A stretch of DNA of 64,000 bases, taken from Elymus sibiricus (Eukaryota > Streptophyta > Magnoliopsida > Poales > Poaceae). The stretch's first letter is position 1. Each line of letters starts with the position of its first letter. Where the stretch lies: assembly GCA_039707655.1 (NCBI GenBank), contig CM077664.1:196410195-196474194 (forward strand), written 5' to 3'. The position numbers were made by a program, and so were the translations under genes. The notes below the pieces were generated by a model. It ran no database searches. It saw nothing but the letters and a program-made list of their open reading frames with translations, and was not told where the DNA came from. This document shows positions 42,788-55,300 of this stretch, piece by piece.

Positions 42788-44029
42788 TTGAAGACATTAC
42801 TTTTGGGATGATCTACATCTTTATAAAGAAGGAGTAGATGGTATTATTAGACGTTGTATACCTGAGCATGAACAGGAACAAATCCTACGGAAGTGTCATT
42901 CCGAGGCTTACGGAGGACACCATGCGGGAGATAGAACTGCATATAAGGTATTACAATCTGGTTTTTATTGGCCTACTCTTTTCAAGGATGCTCATAAGTT
43001 TGTCTTATCTTGTGATGAATGTCAAAGAATTGGTAATGTTGGTAGACGTCAGGAAATGCCCATGAATTATTCACTTGCTATTGAACCATTTGATGTTTGG
43101 GGATTTGATTATATGGGACCTTTTCCTAAATCCAATGGGTATACTCATATTTTAGTTGCTGTTGATTACGTTACTAAGTGGGTAGAAGCTATTCCAACTA
43201 GTAGTGCTGATCATAACACCTCTATTAAAATGCTTAAAGAAGTTATTTTCCCAAGGTTCGGAGTCCCTAGATATTTAATGACTGATGGTGGTTCACATTT
43301 TATTCATGGTGCATTCCGTAAATTGCTTGCTAAATATGATGTCAACCATAGAATTGCATCTCCCTATCACCCTCAATCTAGTGGCCAAGTAGAATTGAGC
43401 AATAGAGAAATAAAATTAATTTTCTAAAAACCGTCAATAGATCTAGAAAGAATTGGTCTAAGAAACTTGACAATGCATTATGGGCTTATAAAACTGCTTA
43501 TAAAAATCCTATGGGTATGTCTCCTTATAAAATGGTTTATGGAAAAGCTTGTCATTTGCCTCTTGAGTTAGAACATAAAGCATATTGGGCAATTAAAGAA
43601 CTTAATTATGATTTTAAACTTGCCGGTGAAAAGCGGTTATTTGATATTAGCTCATTAGATGAATGGAGAACCCAAGCTTATGAAAATGCCAAATTGTTTA
43701 AAGAAAAAGTTAAAAGATGGCATAATAGAAGAATTCAAAAATGGGAATTCAAAGTGGGTGAGCAAGTTCTATTGTACAATTCTCGTTTGAGATTGTTTGC
43801 AGGAAAACTTCTCTCTAAATGGGAAGGACCGTATATCATTGAGGAAGTTTATCGCTCCGGAGCCATCAAAATAAACAACTCAGAAGGCACTAATCCGAGA
43901 GTGGTGAATGGGCAAAGAATTAAGCATTATATTTCAGGTACTCCCATTAATGTTGAAACTAATATTATTGAAACAATTACTCCGGAGGAATACATAAGAG
44001 AGACCTTCCGGAACGCTCCAGAACCCTGA
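42788..44029 (+). pseudogene. Integrase of the WHAM-like gypsy element, broken
   Basis: A TGA near 42789 follows the frameshift. The next frame then carries the HHCC zinc-binding region (HSEAYGGHH and CDECQRIG, 42900-43040). The catalytic core follows (43056-43427: [44 protein letters not shown]), with the D-D-E residues visible. A further one-base frameshift at about 43420 separates the core from the C-terminal part (43511-44029: NPMGMSPYKMVYGKACHLP, KWEFKVGEQVLLY, FAGKLLSKWEGPY). With at least one stop and two frameshifts, this copy cannot make integrase. Confidence 0.85.
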
Positions 44030-44151
44030 AAAGGAAGAGGTATGTGATACGGTAAGTAAACCGACTCCAAAAATTCCATAAAAACATTTTCTGTCAGTTT
44101 TGGAATATTAGAAAAAATACAAAAATAAGAAACAGCCGAGGGGACCCACCT

Positions 44152-44214
44152 GGTGCCCACGAGGCACCAGGGCGCGCCACCCCCCCAGGCGCGCCCTGGT
44201 GGCTCGTGGGCCCC
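44152..44214 (+). repeat. GC-rich hairpin copy inside the gypsy internal region
   Basis: 28-bp arms (44152-44179 and 44187-44214) around a C-tract can form a stem-loop. The same hairpin occurs in the 3' LTR at 46613-46674. In both places a TATA-like sequence follows. Confidence 0.85.
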
Positions 44215-44273
44215 TCGTGAGCCTCCCCGACTCTGTTTTCTTCTGGATTACTTGTTTTGCAAGATAAAAAATC

Positions 44274-44283
44274 TTTATATATA
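44274..44283 (+). promoter_or_regulatory. Possible internal promoter TATA of the gypsy element
   Basis: TTTATATATA lies 60 bp after the hairpin and about 90 bp before the ATG at 44367. This mimics the hairpin-TATA order of the LTR (TATATAA at 46704). The role is inferred. Confidence 0.4.
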
Positions 44284-44366
44284 CTCCCGAACGTTTTAAC
44301 CACCGCATCGCAGAAATCTCTTCTGTTCTTGTTTCGTGCTATCTTTTCTGACAGATCTAGATCGCC

Positions 44367-44789
44367 ATGGCTCCCCAAAAGCTCTGTGCCAAGCACTGCA
44401 TTGTGCAACCATCGCCGGGCAAACACCCCTACAACGAGGTTTACTATGAGTTGTTGTCGGGAGAAGAAGACAATGGCAAGGAGGACAAGGTCGAGGAAGT
44501 TGCAGGAGCCCAGGCTTCGGGAGAAGGGCAAGCCATCCCCATGGAGGAGACCGCAGAGAAGGGAGATATCCTTCAACCTTTATATGATCATCTCTCCCCA
44601 TCCATAATTGAAGCCCTAAGAGTCTTTGAAATAGTTAGTGCTCAGAATACATCTCTCACTCGTGAAGTTATTTTGTTGGAAGAGCAAAACATCGCCCTTC
44701 GGAGCATCAACCGCAGATTGATGTATCTGCTTGAGTTGAAGGACAAGCTAGCCACTTCTTCATCACCATCACCGAAGAAGGAGACTTGA
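44367..44789 (+). CDS. Extra ORF downstream of pol: 140-aa coiled-coil protein, unknown function
   Basis: ATG 44367 in a CGCCATGG context opens an uninterrupted 140-codon frame between integrase and the 3' LTR, although pol itself is broken. Residues 1-35 are basic/polar with Cys-His (KLCAKHC). Residues 40-75 are acidic. Residues about 88-132 (SIIEALRVFEIVSAQNTSLT and on through EEQNIALRSINRRLMYLLEL) have the heptad pattern of a coiled coil. There is no signal peptide or transmembrane helix, so it is not an envelope-like protein. It sits where Athila-clade elements keep an additional ORF. Its function is unknown to me; a Gag-binding or RNA-binding accessory role is only a guess. Confidence 0.6.
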   Translation: MAPQKLCAKHCIVQPSPGKHPYNEVYYELLSGEEDNGKEDKVEEVAGAQASGEGQAIPMEETAEKGDILQPLYDHLSPSIIEALRVFEIVSAQNTSLTREVILLEEQNIALRSINRRLMYLLELKDKLATSSSPSPKKET

Positions 44790-46338
44790 GTACATGGGAT
44801 GGGCACTCCCCTTGGCTTGTGCCAAGCTTGGGGGAGGTGCCCCGGTATCGTATCACCATCACTTTTATTATCTTTACCTACTTTTAGTTCGATCCTTAGT
44901 TATTTCGTGATCTAGTTGAATAAAAGTTTAGTATGATCTATTTTCGAGTGCTAGTTTCGTGATCTATCTATCTATGTAATCAAGTTGAGAGTTATATAAT
45001 AAAGAGTAGTTTGAGCTTTTGCTTCTTTACTTTCATGTTTCAATTCTAGCAATGAAAATAATGAAAAAGATCATATGCTAATCTTATGGAAAGTAATGAC
45101 ATTACATAAATAAAAGTATAAGTAGTAAAATTTATTGGAAGTTAACAAACATAGCATTGGTCAATGATGCAATTCATGAAAAAATTAATAGGGAAGAGAA
45201 GATTCACATGCAAATACACTATCTTGGACATCTTTTATGATTGTGAGCCCCCATTAAGTATTTTATGCCAAATTGTTGACGTTGGACAAGGAAGACAACG
45301 TAATGAGTTATGTTTGCTTATATTCACATAGAAGTTATATTGTCATAGATCCTCCAACATGTGGTGCTTGCTCAATATCTTTGCTAGCCAAAAATCCGCA
45401 CCAAGTAGAGATACTACCTGTGCATCCAAAACCCTTAAACCCAGTTTCATGTCATGAGAGTCCACTATATCTACTTATGGATTGAATAAGATCCTTCAAG
45501 TAAGTTGTCATCGGTGCAAAAAGCAATAAAATTGCCCCTAAATATGTCTGAACTTTTATTGTAATGGAAAATAAGCTTTGTACGAACTTGTGATGGTAAA
45601 GAAATAAAAGCGACAGACTGCATAATAAAGGTTGCTATCACAAGGGGCAATATAAAGTGACGTTCCTTTGCATTAAGAGCTTGTGCATCCAATAACAAAA
45701 AGCGCATGAAAACCTCTGCTTCCCTCTGCGAAGGGCCTATCTTTTACTTTTATGTATTTACTTTTTATGCAAGAGTCAATAGTGTTCTACTCTATTCCTT
45801 TTTATTTTTCTCTTTTGCAAGCATCATGTGGTGGGGAAAGATCTAGGCATATATATCCAGTTGGATATGAGTGATCATGAGTTATTACTGTTGGCATCAC
45901 CCTTGAGGTGAATAAGTTGGGAGGCGAAACTATAAGCCCCTATCTTTCTATGTGTCTGGCTGAAACTTTTAGCTCCATATATATGTTGTGAGTGTTAGCA
46001 ATCATAGAAGACTATATGATGGTTGAGTATGTGGACTTGCCAAAAAGCTCCTACATGAGACCCTTCCTGAAAGTATGATGAATTGCAATTGCATTGTTGA
46101 CTGAGAACGTAGTTTGTTAGTTTTCAAGAAAGTTTAGGCCTTATACTTCATTGTTGTGATGAATTGTTACTTGCTCATGAGAAGTTTTATGATAATAAAT
46201 ATTGCTGTTATAATAATGATCATGATGCTACTATGTCAGGATTTTGTTTTTATCGACACCTTTGTCTCTAAACATGTGGACATGATTATCGATATCGGCT
46301 TTCGCTTGAGGACAAGCGAGGTCTAAGCTTGGGGGAGT
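44790..46338 (+). mobile_element. 3' non-coding internal region of the gypsy element with two polypurine motifs
   Basis: CCAAGCTTGGGGGAGGTGCC (44822-44841) resembles the true polypurine tract next to the 3' LTR (AAGCTTGGGGGAG at 46325-46337). Between them is 1.5 kb of AT-rich DNA without a credible ORF. Confidence 0.7.
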
Positions 46339-47856
46339 TGATACGTCCATTTTGCATCATGTTTTACTACTGTTATTTATAGTGTTTTTAATCAATATAA
46401 CACTTTGTGGAGCAATTCTAATGCCTTTTCTCTCTTAATATGCAAGATTTACACAAGGAGGGAGATTGCCAGCAACTGGAATTCTGGACCTGAAAAAGCT
46501 ATGTCATAGATACCTATTCTGCACATCTCCAAATGAGCTAAAATTTTACGGAGATTTATTTTGTAATAAATAAAAAATACTGGAGCCAAGAAGTACCAGA
46601 GGGGGCCACCCAGGTGCCCACGAGGCACCAGGGCGCGCCACCCCCCAGGCGCGCCCTGGTGGCTCGTGGGGCCCCTGGCCAGCCTCTGGCCCCCATTTTC
46701 TGGTATATAAGCCCATTTGCCCCAGAAAAAATATAGAGAAGACTTTCGGGATCGTGCGCCGCCGTCTCGAGGCGGAACTTGGGCAGGCGCACTTTTGCTC
46801 TCCGGCGGAGAGATTCTGCCGGGGATACTTCCCTCCGGGAGGGGGAAATCGTCGCCATCAACATCACCAACGATCCTCTCATCGTGGGAGGACCAATCTT
46901 CATCAACATCTTCACCAGCACCATCTCATCTCAAACCCTAGTTCATCTCTTGTATTCAATCTTTGTCTCAAAACCTCAGATTGGTACCTGTGGGTTGCTA
47001 GTAGTGTTGATTACATCTTGTAGTTGATGCTAGTTGGTTTATTTGGTGGAAGATTATATGTTCAGATCTATTATGCTATTTAATACCCCTCTGATCTTGG
47101 GCATGATGATGATTTGTGAGTAGTTACTTTTGTTCTTGAGGACATGGGAGAAGTCTTGTCATAATTAATCATGTGAATTTGGTATTCGTTCGATATTTTG
47201 ATGATATGTATGTTGTTGATTCTCTTAGTGGTGTCATGTGAACGTCGACTACATGACACTTCACCATCTTTGGGCCTAAGGGAATGCATTGTGGAGTAGT
47301 AATTAGATGATGGGTTGCTAGAGTGACAAAAGCTTAAACCCTAGTTTGTGCGCTATTCCGTAAGGGGCTGATTTGGATCCATATGTTTAATGCTATGGTT
47401 AGAGTTATCTTAATTCTTCTTTCGTAGTTGTGGATGCTTGCGAGAGGGGGTAATCATAAGTGGGAGGCTTGTTCAAGTAAGAACAACACCCAAAAACCGG
47501 TCCACCCACATATCAAATTATCAAAGTAGCGAACGCGAATCAAACCAACATGATGAAAGTGACTAGATGAAATTCTCATGTGTCCTCGAGAACGCTTTGC
47601 TTGCTATAAGAAATCGTTCCGACTTGTCCTTTGCTATAAAAAGGATTGGGCCATCTTGCTGCACTCTTTGTTACTATTGCTACTTGTCACCTGTTACAAA
47701 TTATTTTGCTATCAAACTACTCGTTACCGATAATTTAGTGCTTGCAGAAAATACCTTGCTGAAAACCGCTTGTCATTTCCTTCTGCTCCTCATTGGGTTC
47801 GACACTCTTACTTATCGAAAGGACTACGATTGATCCCCTATACTTGTGGGTCATCA
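46339..47856 (+). mobile_element. 3' LTR of the WHAM-like gypsy element
   Basis: 1518 bp from TGATACGTCCATTTTGCATC to GTGGGTCATCA. It contains the GC hairpin (46613-46674), TATATAA (46704-46710) and the long region shared with 1-1155 and 38143-39237. The possible TSD on the right is CCATG (47857-47861); the left counterpart is lost because the 5' LTR is truncated. Confidence 0.9.
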
Positions 47857-48964
47857 CCATGCAACTTCCACCGTTCCGTTTTATAACACACATCATCATT
47901 GTCATATTGCTTTGCATGATCATATAGCTGACATAGTATTTGTGGGTCAGCCACCGTTCATCATTTTTATACATGTTACGCTAGTATCATTGCACATCCT
48001 GGTACACTGCTAGAGGCATTCATATAGAGTCATATTTTTGTTCTAGTTTCGAGTTGTAATTTTCTTTTGAGTTGTAAGTAAATAGAAGTATGATGATCAT
48101 CATTATTAGAGGATTGTCCCAGTGAGGAAAAAAAAGAGGCCAAAAAGAGCCCACGAAAAAAAATTGAAGAGAAAAAAAATGAGAGAAAAATAGAGAAGGG
48201 ACAGTGTTACTATCCTTTTCCATACTTGTGCTTCAAAGTAGCACCATGTTTTTCATATAGAGAGTCTCCTATTTTGTCACTTTCATATACTAGTGGGAAA
48301 TTTTTCATTATAGAACTTGGCTTGTATATTCCGATGATGGGCTTCCTCAAATGCCCGAGGCCTTCATGGGCAAGCAAGTTGGATGCACACCCACTTAGTT
48401 TTCATGTTGAGCTTTCATACACTTATAGCTCTTAGTGCATCCGTTGCATGGCAATCCCTACTCCTCGCATTGATATCAATTGATGGGCATCTCCATAGCC
48501 CGTTGATTAGCCGCGTCGATGTGAGACTATCTTCTTCTTTTTGACTTCCCCTTATTAATCACTACCACCACACTATATCCATGGCTTGCGCTCATGTATT
48601 GCGTGGGGGTTGAAAAAGCTGAAGCGCGTTAAAAAGTATGAACCAATTGCTCGGCTTGTCATCGGGGTAGTGCATGATAAATACTTTGTGTTAAGAAGAT
48701 GGAGCATGACAGGTTTATATGATTTTGTAGGTATAACTTTGTTTAGCATTTTTATTTTGAAAGACATGATTGTTTATTAGTATGCCTGAGTATTGATGTC
48801 TCTATATCAAATTATAGACTATTGCTTTGAATCATTCAGATCTTATTATTCATATCATAAGAGAGATTACATGATGACACATGTTAGGTAGCATTCCACA
48901 TCAAAAAATTTGTTTTTATCATTTACCTACTCGAGGACGAGCAGGAATTAAGCTTGGGGATGCT
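47857..48964 (+). mobile_element. 3' internal tail of a plus-strand Sabrina-like element
   Basis: Colinear with the complement of 31332-31935 and of 59560-60060. It ends in the polypurine stretch GGAATTAAGCTTGGGGATGC directly before the LTR at 48965. Non-coding. The gypsy element 38143-47856 lies immediately upstream, so it probably inserted into this element. Confidence 0.8.
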
Positions 48965-50432
48965 TGATACGTCTCCAATGTATCTATAATTTTTTATTGT
49001 TCCATGCTATTATAGTATCAATCTTGGATGTTTTTATATGCAATTATATGCAATTATATATCATTTTTTGGGACTAACCTATTAACCTAGTGCCCAGTGC
49101 CAGTTGTTGTTTTCTGCTAGTTTTTGGCTTTTCAGGAAATCAGTAACAAACGAAGTCCAAAAGCCCCGAAACTTTTTGGAGATTTTTTTCTGGACGAAAG
49201 AGACCCTGGAGACTTGGAGAGAAGGCCAGAAGGTTCACGAGGCCTCCACAAGGCAACAGGGCGCGGCCCCGGGGGGGCGCCCTCATGCCTTGTGGGCCCC
49301 TCGTAGCTCCGTTTGACCTAATTCCACTTCTATAAATTCTCAAATATTCGGAAACCAATAGAGAGCCACCCCGAATAACTTTTACGCCGTTGCAAGCCTT
49401 TGTTCTTCCGCGATCCCATCTGGAGGCCTTTTCCGGTACTCTGCCGGAGGGGGAATCGATCACGGAGGGCTTCTACATCAACCTTTCTGCCCTTCCGATG
49501 ATGTGTGAGTAGTTTACCACAGACCTACGGGTCCATAGCTAGTAGCTAGATGGCTTCTTCTCTCTCTTTGATCTTCAATACCATGTTCTCCTCGATGTTC
49601 TTGGAGTTCTATCCGATGTAATCTTCTTTTGCGGTGTGTTTGTTGGGATCCGATGAATTGTGAGTTTATGATCAGATTATTCATGAGAAATATTTGAGTC
49701 TTCTCTGAACTCTTTTATGCATGATTGTTATAGCTTTGTATTTCTCTCCGATCTATCGATTTGGTTTGGCCAACTAGATTGGTTTATCTTGCAATGGGAG
49801 AGGTGCTTTGTGATGGGTTCAATCTTGCGGTGCTCAATCCCAGTGACAGAAAGGGACATGACACATATTTGTATTGTTGCCATTAAGGATAAAAAGATGG
49901 GGTTTAATCATATTGCTTGAGTTTACTTTGTCTACATCATGTCATCTTGCTTAAAGCGTTACTCTGTTTCATACTTAATACCCTAGATGCATGCTGGATA
50001 GCGGTCGATGGGTGGAGTAATAGTAGTAGATGCAGGCAGGAGTCGGTCTACTTGTCTCGGACGTGATGCCTATATACATGATCATTGGCATGAATCCGTC
50101 ATGATTATTTGCTTTTCTATCAATTGCCCAACAATAATTTGTTTACCCACTGTATGTTCTGCGCTTGAGAGAGAAGCCTCGAGTGAAAACTATGGCCCCC
50201 GGGTCTATCTTTATCATATAATTAAATCCAAAAATACCTTGCTGGAATTTATTTACTTTTATTTTATTTAGTAATTTATTTTATCTATCTATCACTATCA
50301 GAATTAATCCTTGCAAATAACCGCTAAGAGGATTGACAACCCTCTTATTTGCGTTGGGTGCAAGTGTTTGCTTTTGTGTGTGTAGGTGCCGCTAAAGGAT
50401 TTTGTGTGATTCTCCTACTGGATTGATAACCT
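48965..50432 (+). mobile_element. 3' LTR of the plus-strand Sabrina-like element, first part
   Basis: Starts TGATACGTCTCCAATG. It is interrupted at 50432 by the copia element and resumes at 59432. Confidence 0.9.
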
Positions 50433-52294
50433 TGTTGGGGAACGTTGCATGGGAAACAAAATTTTTCCTACGCACACATAAGATCTATCCATGGTGATGA
50501 GCATCTACGAGAGGGAGAGTGAATCTACATACCCTTGTAGATCGCTAAGCGGAAGCGTTAATAAACGCGGTTGATGTAGTCGAACGTCTTCGCGATCCAA
50601 ATCGCCGAGTGTCCCGCGATCCAATCACAATCCTTCCGATCTAGTGCCGAACGGACGGCACCTCCGCGTTCAACACACGTACGGCTTGATGACGCCTTCA
50701 CCTCCTCGATCCAGCGAGCGATGGTGAAGTAGTGGTTGAGTTCCAGCAGCACGACGGCGTGGTGATGGTGGTGAGGAACAATCTCTGCAGGGCTTCGCCA
50801 AGCGCTACGGAGATTATGACGGAGGAACTAGAGGGCTAGGGTTGCCGGCACACGGCTTGGGAAATCCTGATGTGTCCCGTGTGCTAGCCCTGCCCCTCTA
50901 TTTATATGTTGAGCCTTGGGGTCTAAACTTGGAGTAAAAGCCTCCTCCGGGTCGGTTTTGCCCGCACAAGGTCGGTTTGGCCCGCAGGGAAAGAGTCCAA
51001 CTCGGATCCCTGCCGAACCGTGCACAGCCGCGCACAAGCGGTAGTACCGCTTCACACAAGCGGTAGTACCGCTTGGGCGGTAGTACCGCTTCACACAAGC
51101 GGTAGTACCGCTCCGGCGGTAGTACCGCTTCACCAAGCGGTAGTACCGCTTACGCGGCAGCAAAACTACTTTTGCACTTTCCAATACCTTGTGGGCTTTA
51201 TCCCTTTGGCTCATATAAAGTGTTGCTGCACCCGAACACTTCGGTAAACATCCGGAACCCCTTCCGGTGAACTTCGGAACTCTTCCGGAGATCAAAACAC
51301 TATTATCACATATATCAATCTTTACCTCCGGACTATTCCGGAGATCCTCGTCATGTCCGGGATCTTATCCGGGACTCCGAACAACTTTCGGTCACCAACA
51401 TAATAACTCAATTATACTAATCGTCACCAAACGTTAAGTGTGTAGACCCTGCGGGTTCGAGAACTATGTAGACATGACCGAGACACCTCTACGGCCAATA
51501 ACCAATAGCGGGACCTGGATGCCCATATTGGCTCCTACATATTCTACGAAGATCTTTATCGGTCGAACCTCTATGTCAAGGATTCAGTTAATCCCGTATG
51601 CTGTTCCCTTTGTTCTTCGGTATGTTACTTGCCCGAGATTCGATCGTCGGTATCACTATACCTAGTTCAATCTCGTTACCGGCAAGTCTCTTTACTCGTT
51701 CCGTAATACAAGATCTCGTGGCTAACACTTTAGTCACATTGCTTGCAAGGCTCATTGTGATGTTGTATTACCGAGTGGGCCCTGAGATACCTCTCCGTCA
51801 TACGGAGTAACAAATCCCAGTCTTGATCCATGCCAACCCAACAGACACCCTCGGAGATACCTGTAGAGCACCTTTATAGTCACCCAGTTACGTTGCGACG
51901 TTTGATACACACAAGGTATTCCTCCGGTGTTAGTGAGTTGCATGATCTCATGGTCAAAGGAACAGATACTTGACATGCAGAAAACAATAGCAATAAACTG
52001 ACACGATCAAATGCTACGTTTACAGTTTGGGTCTTGTCCATCACATCATTCTCCTAATGATGTGATCCCGTTATCAAATGACATCTCATGTCCATGGCTA
52101 GGAAACCTTAACCATCTTTGATCAACAAGCTAGTCAACTAGAGGCTTACTAGGGACACAGTGTTGTCTATGTACCCACACATGTATTTGAGTTTCCAATC
52201 AATACAATTATAGCATGGATAATAAACGATTATCATGAACAAGGAAATATAATAATAACCAATTTATTATTGCCTCTAGGGCATATTTCCAACA
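50433..52294 (-). mobile_element. 3' LTR of the copia element
   Basis: 1862 bp, TGTTGG..CCAACA ends. It has the TATA-like ATATAAATAG on the minus strand (about 50907-50898) and six GCGGTAGTACCGC palindromes upstream of it. Confidence 0.92.
51038..51149. repeat. Array of six GCGGTAGTACCGC palindromes in the 3' LTR
   Basis: The 13-bp palindrome is perfect except for its central base. The copies are separated by 4-9 bp (TTCACACAA, TTG, TC and similar). The 5' LTR has only four copies (58209-58281). Confidence 0.95.
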
Positions 52295-52308
52295 GTCTCC
52301 CACTTGCA
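52295..52308 (-). other. Polypurine tract of the copia element
   Basis: The complement reads CAAGTGGGAGAC, directly upstream of the 3' LTR. It primes plus-strand DNA synthesis. Confidence 0.8.
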
Positions 52309-52344
52309 CTAGAGTCAATAATCTAGTTCACATCACTATGTGAT

Positions 52345-55300
52345 TTACATTGTAATGAATCGAACACCCATGCAGTTCTGGTGTTGTTCATGTTTAGCCC
52401 TTGGAAGAGGTTTAGTCAACGGATCTGCAACATTTAGATCCGTGTGTACTTTGCAAATATTTATGTCGTCCTCCTTGATGTAATCGCGGATGGAATTGAA
52501 ACGTCGCTTTATGTGTCTGGTCCTCTTGTGAAATCTTGGTTCCTTGGCTAGAGCAATGGCACCAGTATTATCACAAAACAGAGTCATTGGGTTAAGCGCA
52601 CTAGGCACTACTCCAAGATCTGTCATGAACTCCTTCATCCAGACACCTTCCTTCGCCGCCTCCGAGGCAGCGATGTACTCCGCTTCGCATGTAGAATCTG
52701 CTACCACGCTTTGCTTGGAACTGCACCAGCTAACCGCACCCCCATTAAGAATAAATACGTATCCGGTTTGCGACTTAGAGTCATCCGGATTAGTGTCAAA
52801 GCTTGCATCGACGTAACCCTTTACGACGAGCTCTTGATCACCTCCATAAACGAGAAACATGTCCTTAGTCCTTTTCAGGTACTTCAGGATATTCTTGACC
52901 GCCGTCCAGTGTTCCATTCCTGGATCACTTTGAAACCTTCCGACCATACTTATGGCAAGGCTGACATCGGGTCTTGTGCACAGCATTGCATACATGATAG
53001 AGCCTATGGCCGAAGCATAGGGGATGACACTCATCTTTTCTCTATCTTCTGCAGTCACTGGGCATTGAGTCTTACTCAACTTCACACCTTGCAAAACAGG
53101 CAAGAACCCCTTCTTGGACTGATCCATTTTGAACTTCTTCAAAATCTTATCAAGGTATGTGCTTTGTGAAAGTCCTATTAAACGTCTTGATCTATCTCTA
53201 TAGATCTTGATGCCTAATATGAAAGCAGCTTCTCCTAGGTCCTTCATTGAAAAACTCTTGTTCAAATATTCCTTTACACTTTCCAGCATTTCTATATTGT
53301 TTCCAATCAGCAATATGTCATCCACATATAATATTAGAAACGCTATAGAGCTCCCACTCACTTTCTTGTAAATACAAGCTTCTCCGTAAACTTGTATAAA
53401 CTCGAACGCTTTGATCACCTCATCAAAACGAAGATTCCAACTCCGAGATGCTTGCACCAGTCCATAAATGGATCGCTGGAGTTTGCAAACTTTGTCAGCA
53501 TTCTCTGGATCGACAAAACCTTCTGGTTGCATCATATACAACTCTTCCTTAAGGTAACCGTTAAGGAACGCTGTTTTGACATCCATCTGCCAAATTTCAT
53601 AATCGAAAAAGGCAGCTATTGCTAACATGATTCTGACGGACTTAAGCATCGCTACGGGTGAGAAGGTCTCATCGTAGTCAACTCCTTGAACTTGTGAAAA
53701 ACCCTTTGCCACAAGTCGAGCTTTATAGACGGTGACATTACCGTCCGCGTCCGTCTTCCTCTTAAAGATCCATTTGTTCTGAATGGCCTTACGCCCTTCA
53801 GGTAATACTTCCAAAGTCCATACTTTGTTTTCATACATGGATCCCATCTCGGATTTCATGGCCTCTAACCACTTCTCGGAATCCGGGCCCATCATCGCTT
53901 CTCCATAGCTCGTAGGTTCATCGTTGTTTAACAACATGACCTCTAAGACAGGGTTGCCGTACCACTCAGGAGCAGTACGCGTCCTTGTCGACCTACGAGG
54001 TTCGATAGCAACTTGATCCAAAGCTTCATGATCATCATCATTAACTTCCTCTTCAGCTAATGTAGGCTCCACAGAAACAACTTTCTGCGCTGCGCTACTC
54101 TCAGGTTGAAGTAAAGGTTCAACAACCTCATCAAGTTCTATCTTCCTCCCACTCAATTCTTTCGAGAGAAACTCTTTCTCAAGAAATGTTCCGTTTTTAG
54201 CGACAAACACTTTGCCCTCGGATCTGAGGTAGAAGGTATACCCAATTGTCTCTTTTGGGTATCCTATGAAGACGCATTTCTCCGCTTTGGGTTCCAGCTT
54301 TTCAGGCTGAAGCTTTTTGACATAAGCATCACATCCCCAAACTTTAAGAAACGACAGCTTTGGCTTCTTGCCAAACCAAAGTTCATATGGCGTCGTCTCA
54401 ACGGATTTCGATGGTGCCCTATTTAAAGTGAATGCAGCTGTCTCTAATGCATAACCCCAAAACGATAGTGGCAAATCGGCAAGAGACATCATAGATCGCA
54501 CCATATCCAATAAGGTTCGATTACGACGTTCGGACACACCATTACGCTGTGGTGTTCCAGGCGGTGTCAATTGTGAAACAATTCCACACTGTCTTAAGTG
54601 ACTGCCAAACTCATAACTCAGATATTCTCCTCCTCGATCAGATCGTAGGAATTTAATCTTCTTGTTACGATGATTCTCAACTTCACTCTGAAATTGTTTG
54701 AACTTTTCAAATGTTTCAGACTTGTGTTTCATTAAGTAAATATACCCATATCTACTTAAGTCATCAGTGAAGGTGAGAAAGTAACGATAACCACCGCGCG
54801 CCTCAATACTCATCGGACCGCACACATCAGTATGTATGATTTCCAATAAGTCAGTTGCCCGTTCCATTGTTCCAGAGAACGGCGTTTTAGTCATCTTGCC
54901 CATGAGGCATGGCTCACATGTGTCAAGTGATTCAAAATCAAGTGACTCCAAAAGTCCATCAGTATGGAGCTTCCTCATGCGTTTTACGCCAATATGACCT
55001 AAACGGCAGTGCCACAAGAAAGTGGTATTATCATTATCAATTCTACATCTTTTGGCATCAATGTTATGAACATGTGTATCATTACTATCGAGATTCAATA
55101 AGAATAAACCCCTCACATCGGGTGCATGACCATAAAAGATATTACTCATATAAATAGAACAACCATTATTCTCTGATTTAAATGAGTAACCGTCTCGCAA
55201 TAAACAAGATCCAGATATAATGTTCATGCTTAACGCAGGCACCAAATAACACTTATTTAGGTTCATCACTAATCCCGACGGTAATCGAAGAGCGAGCGTG

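Noticed and set aside
44094..44576. 160-aa minus-strand open frame in the gypsy element
   Set aside because: It is antisense to the hairpin and the 140-aa ORF. Its length comes from GC-rich palindromic sequence.
51038..51149. Regularly spaced short palindromes resembling a CRISPR array
   Set aside because: They lie inside a plant copia LTR. The spacers are only 4-9 bp and repetitive, and no cas genes are present.
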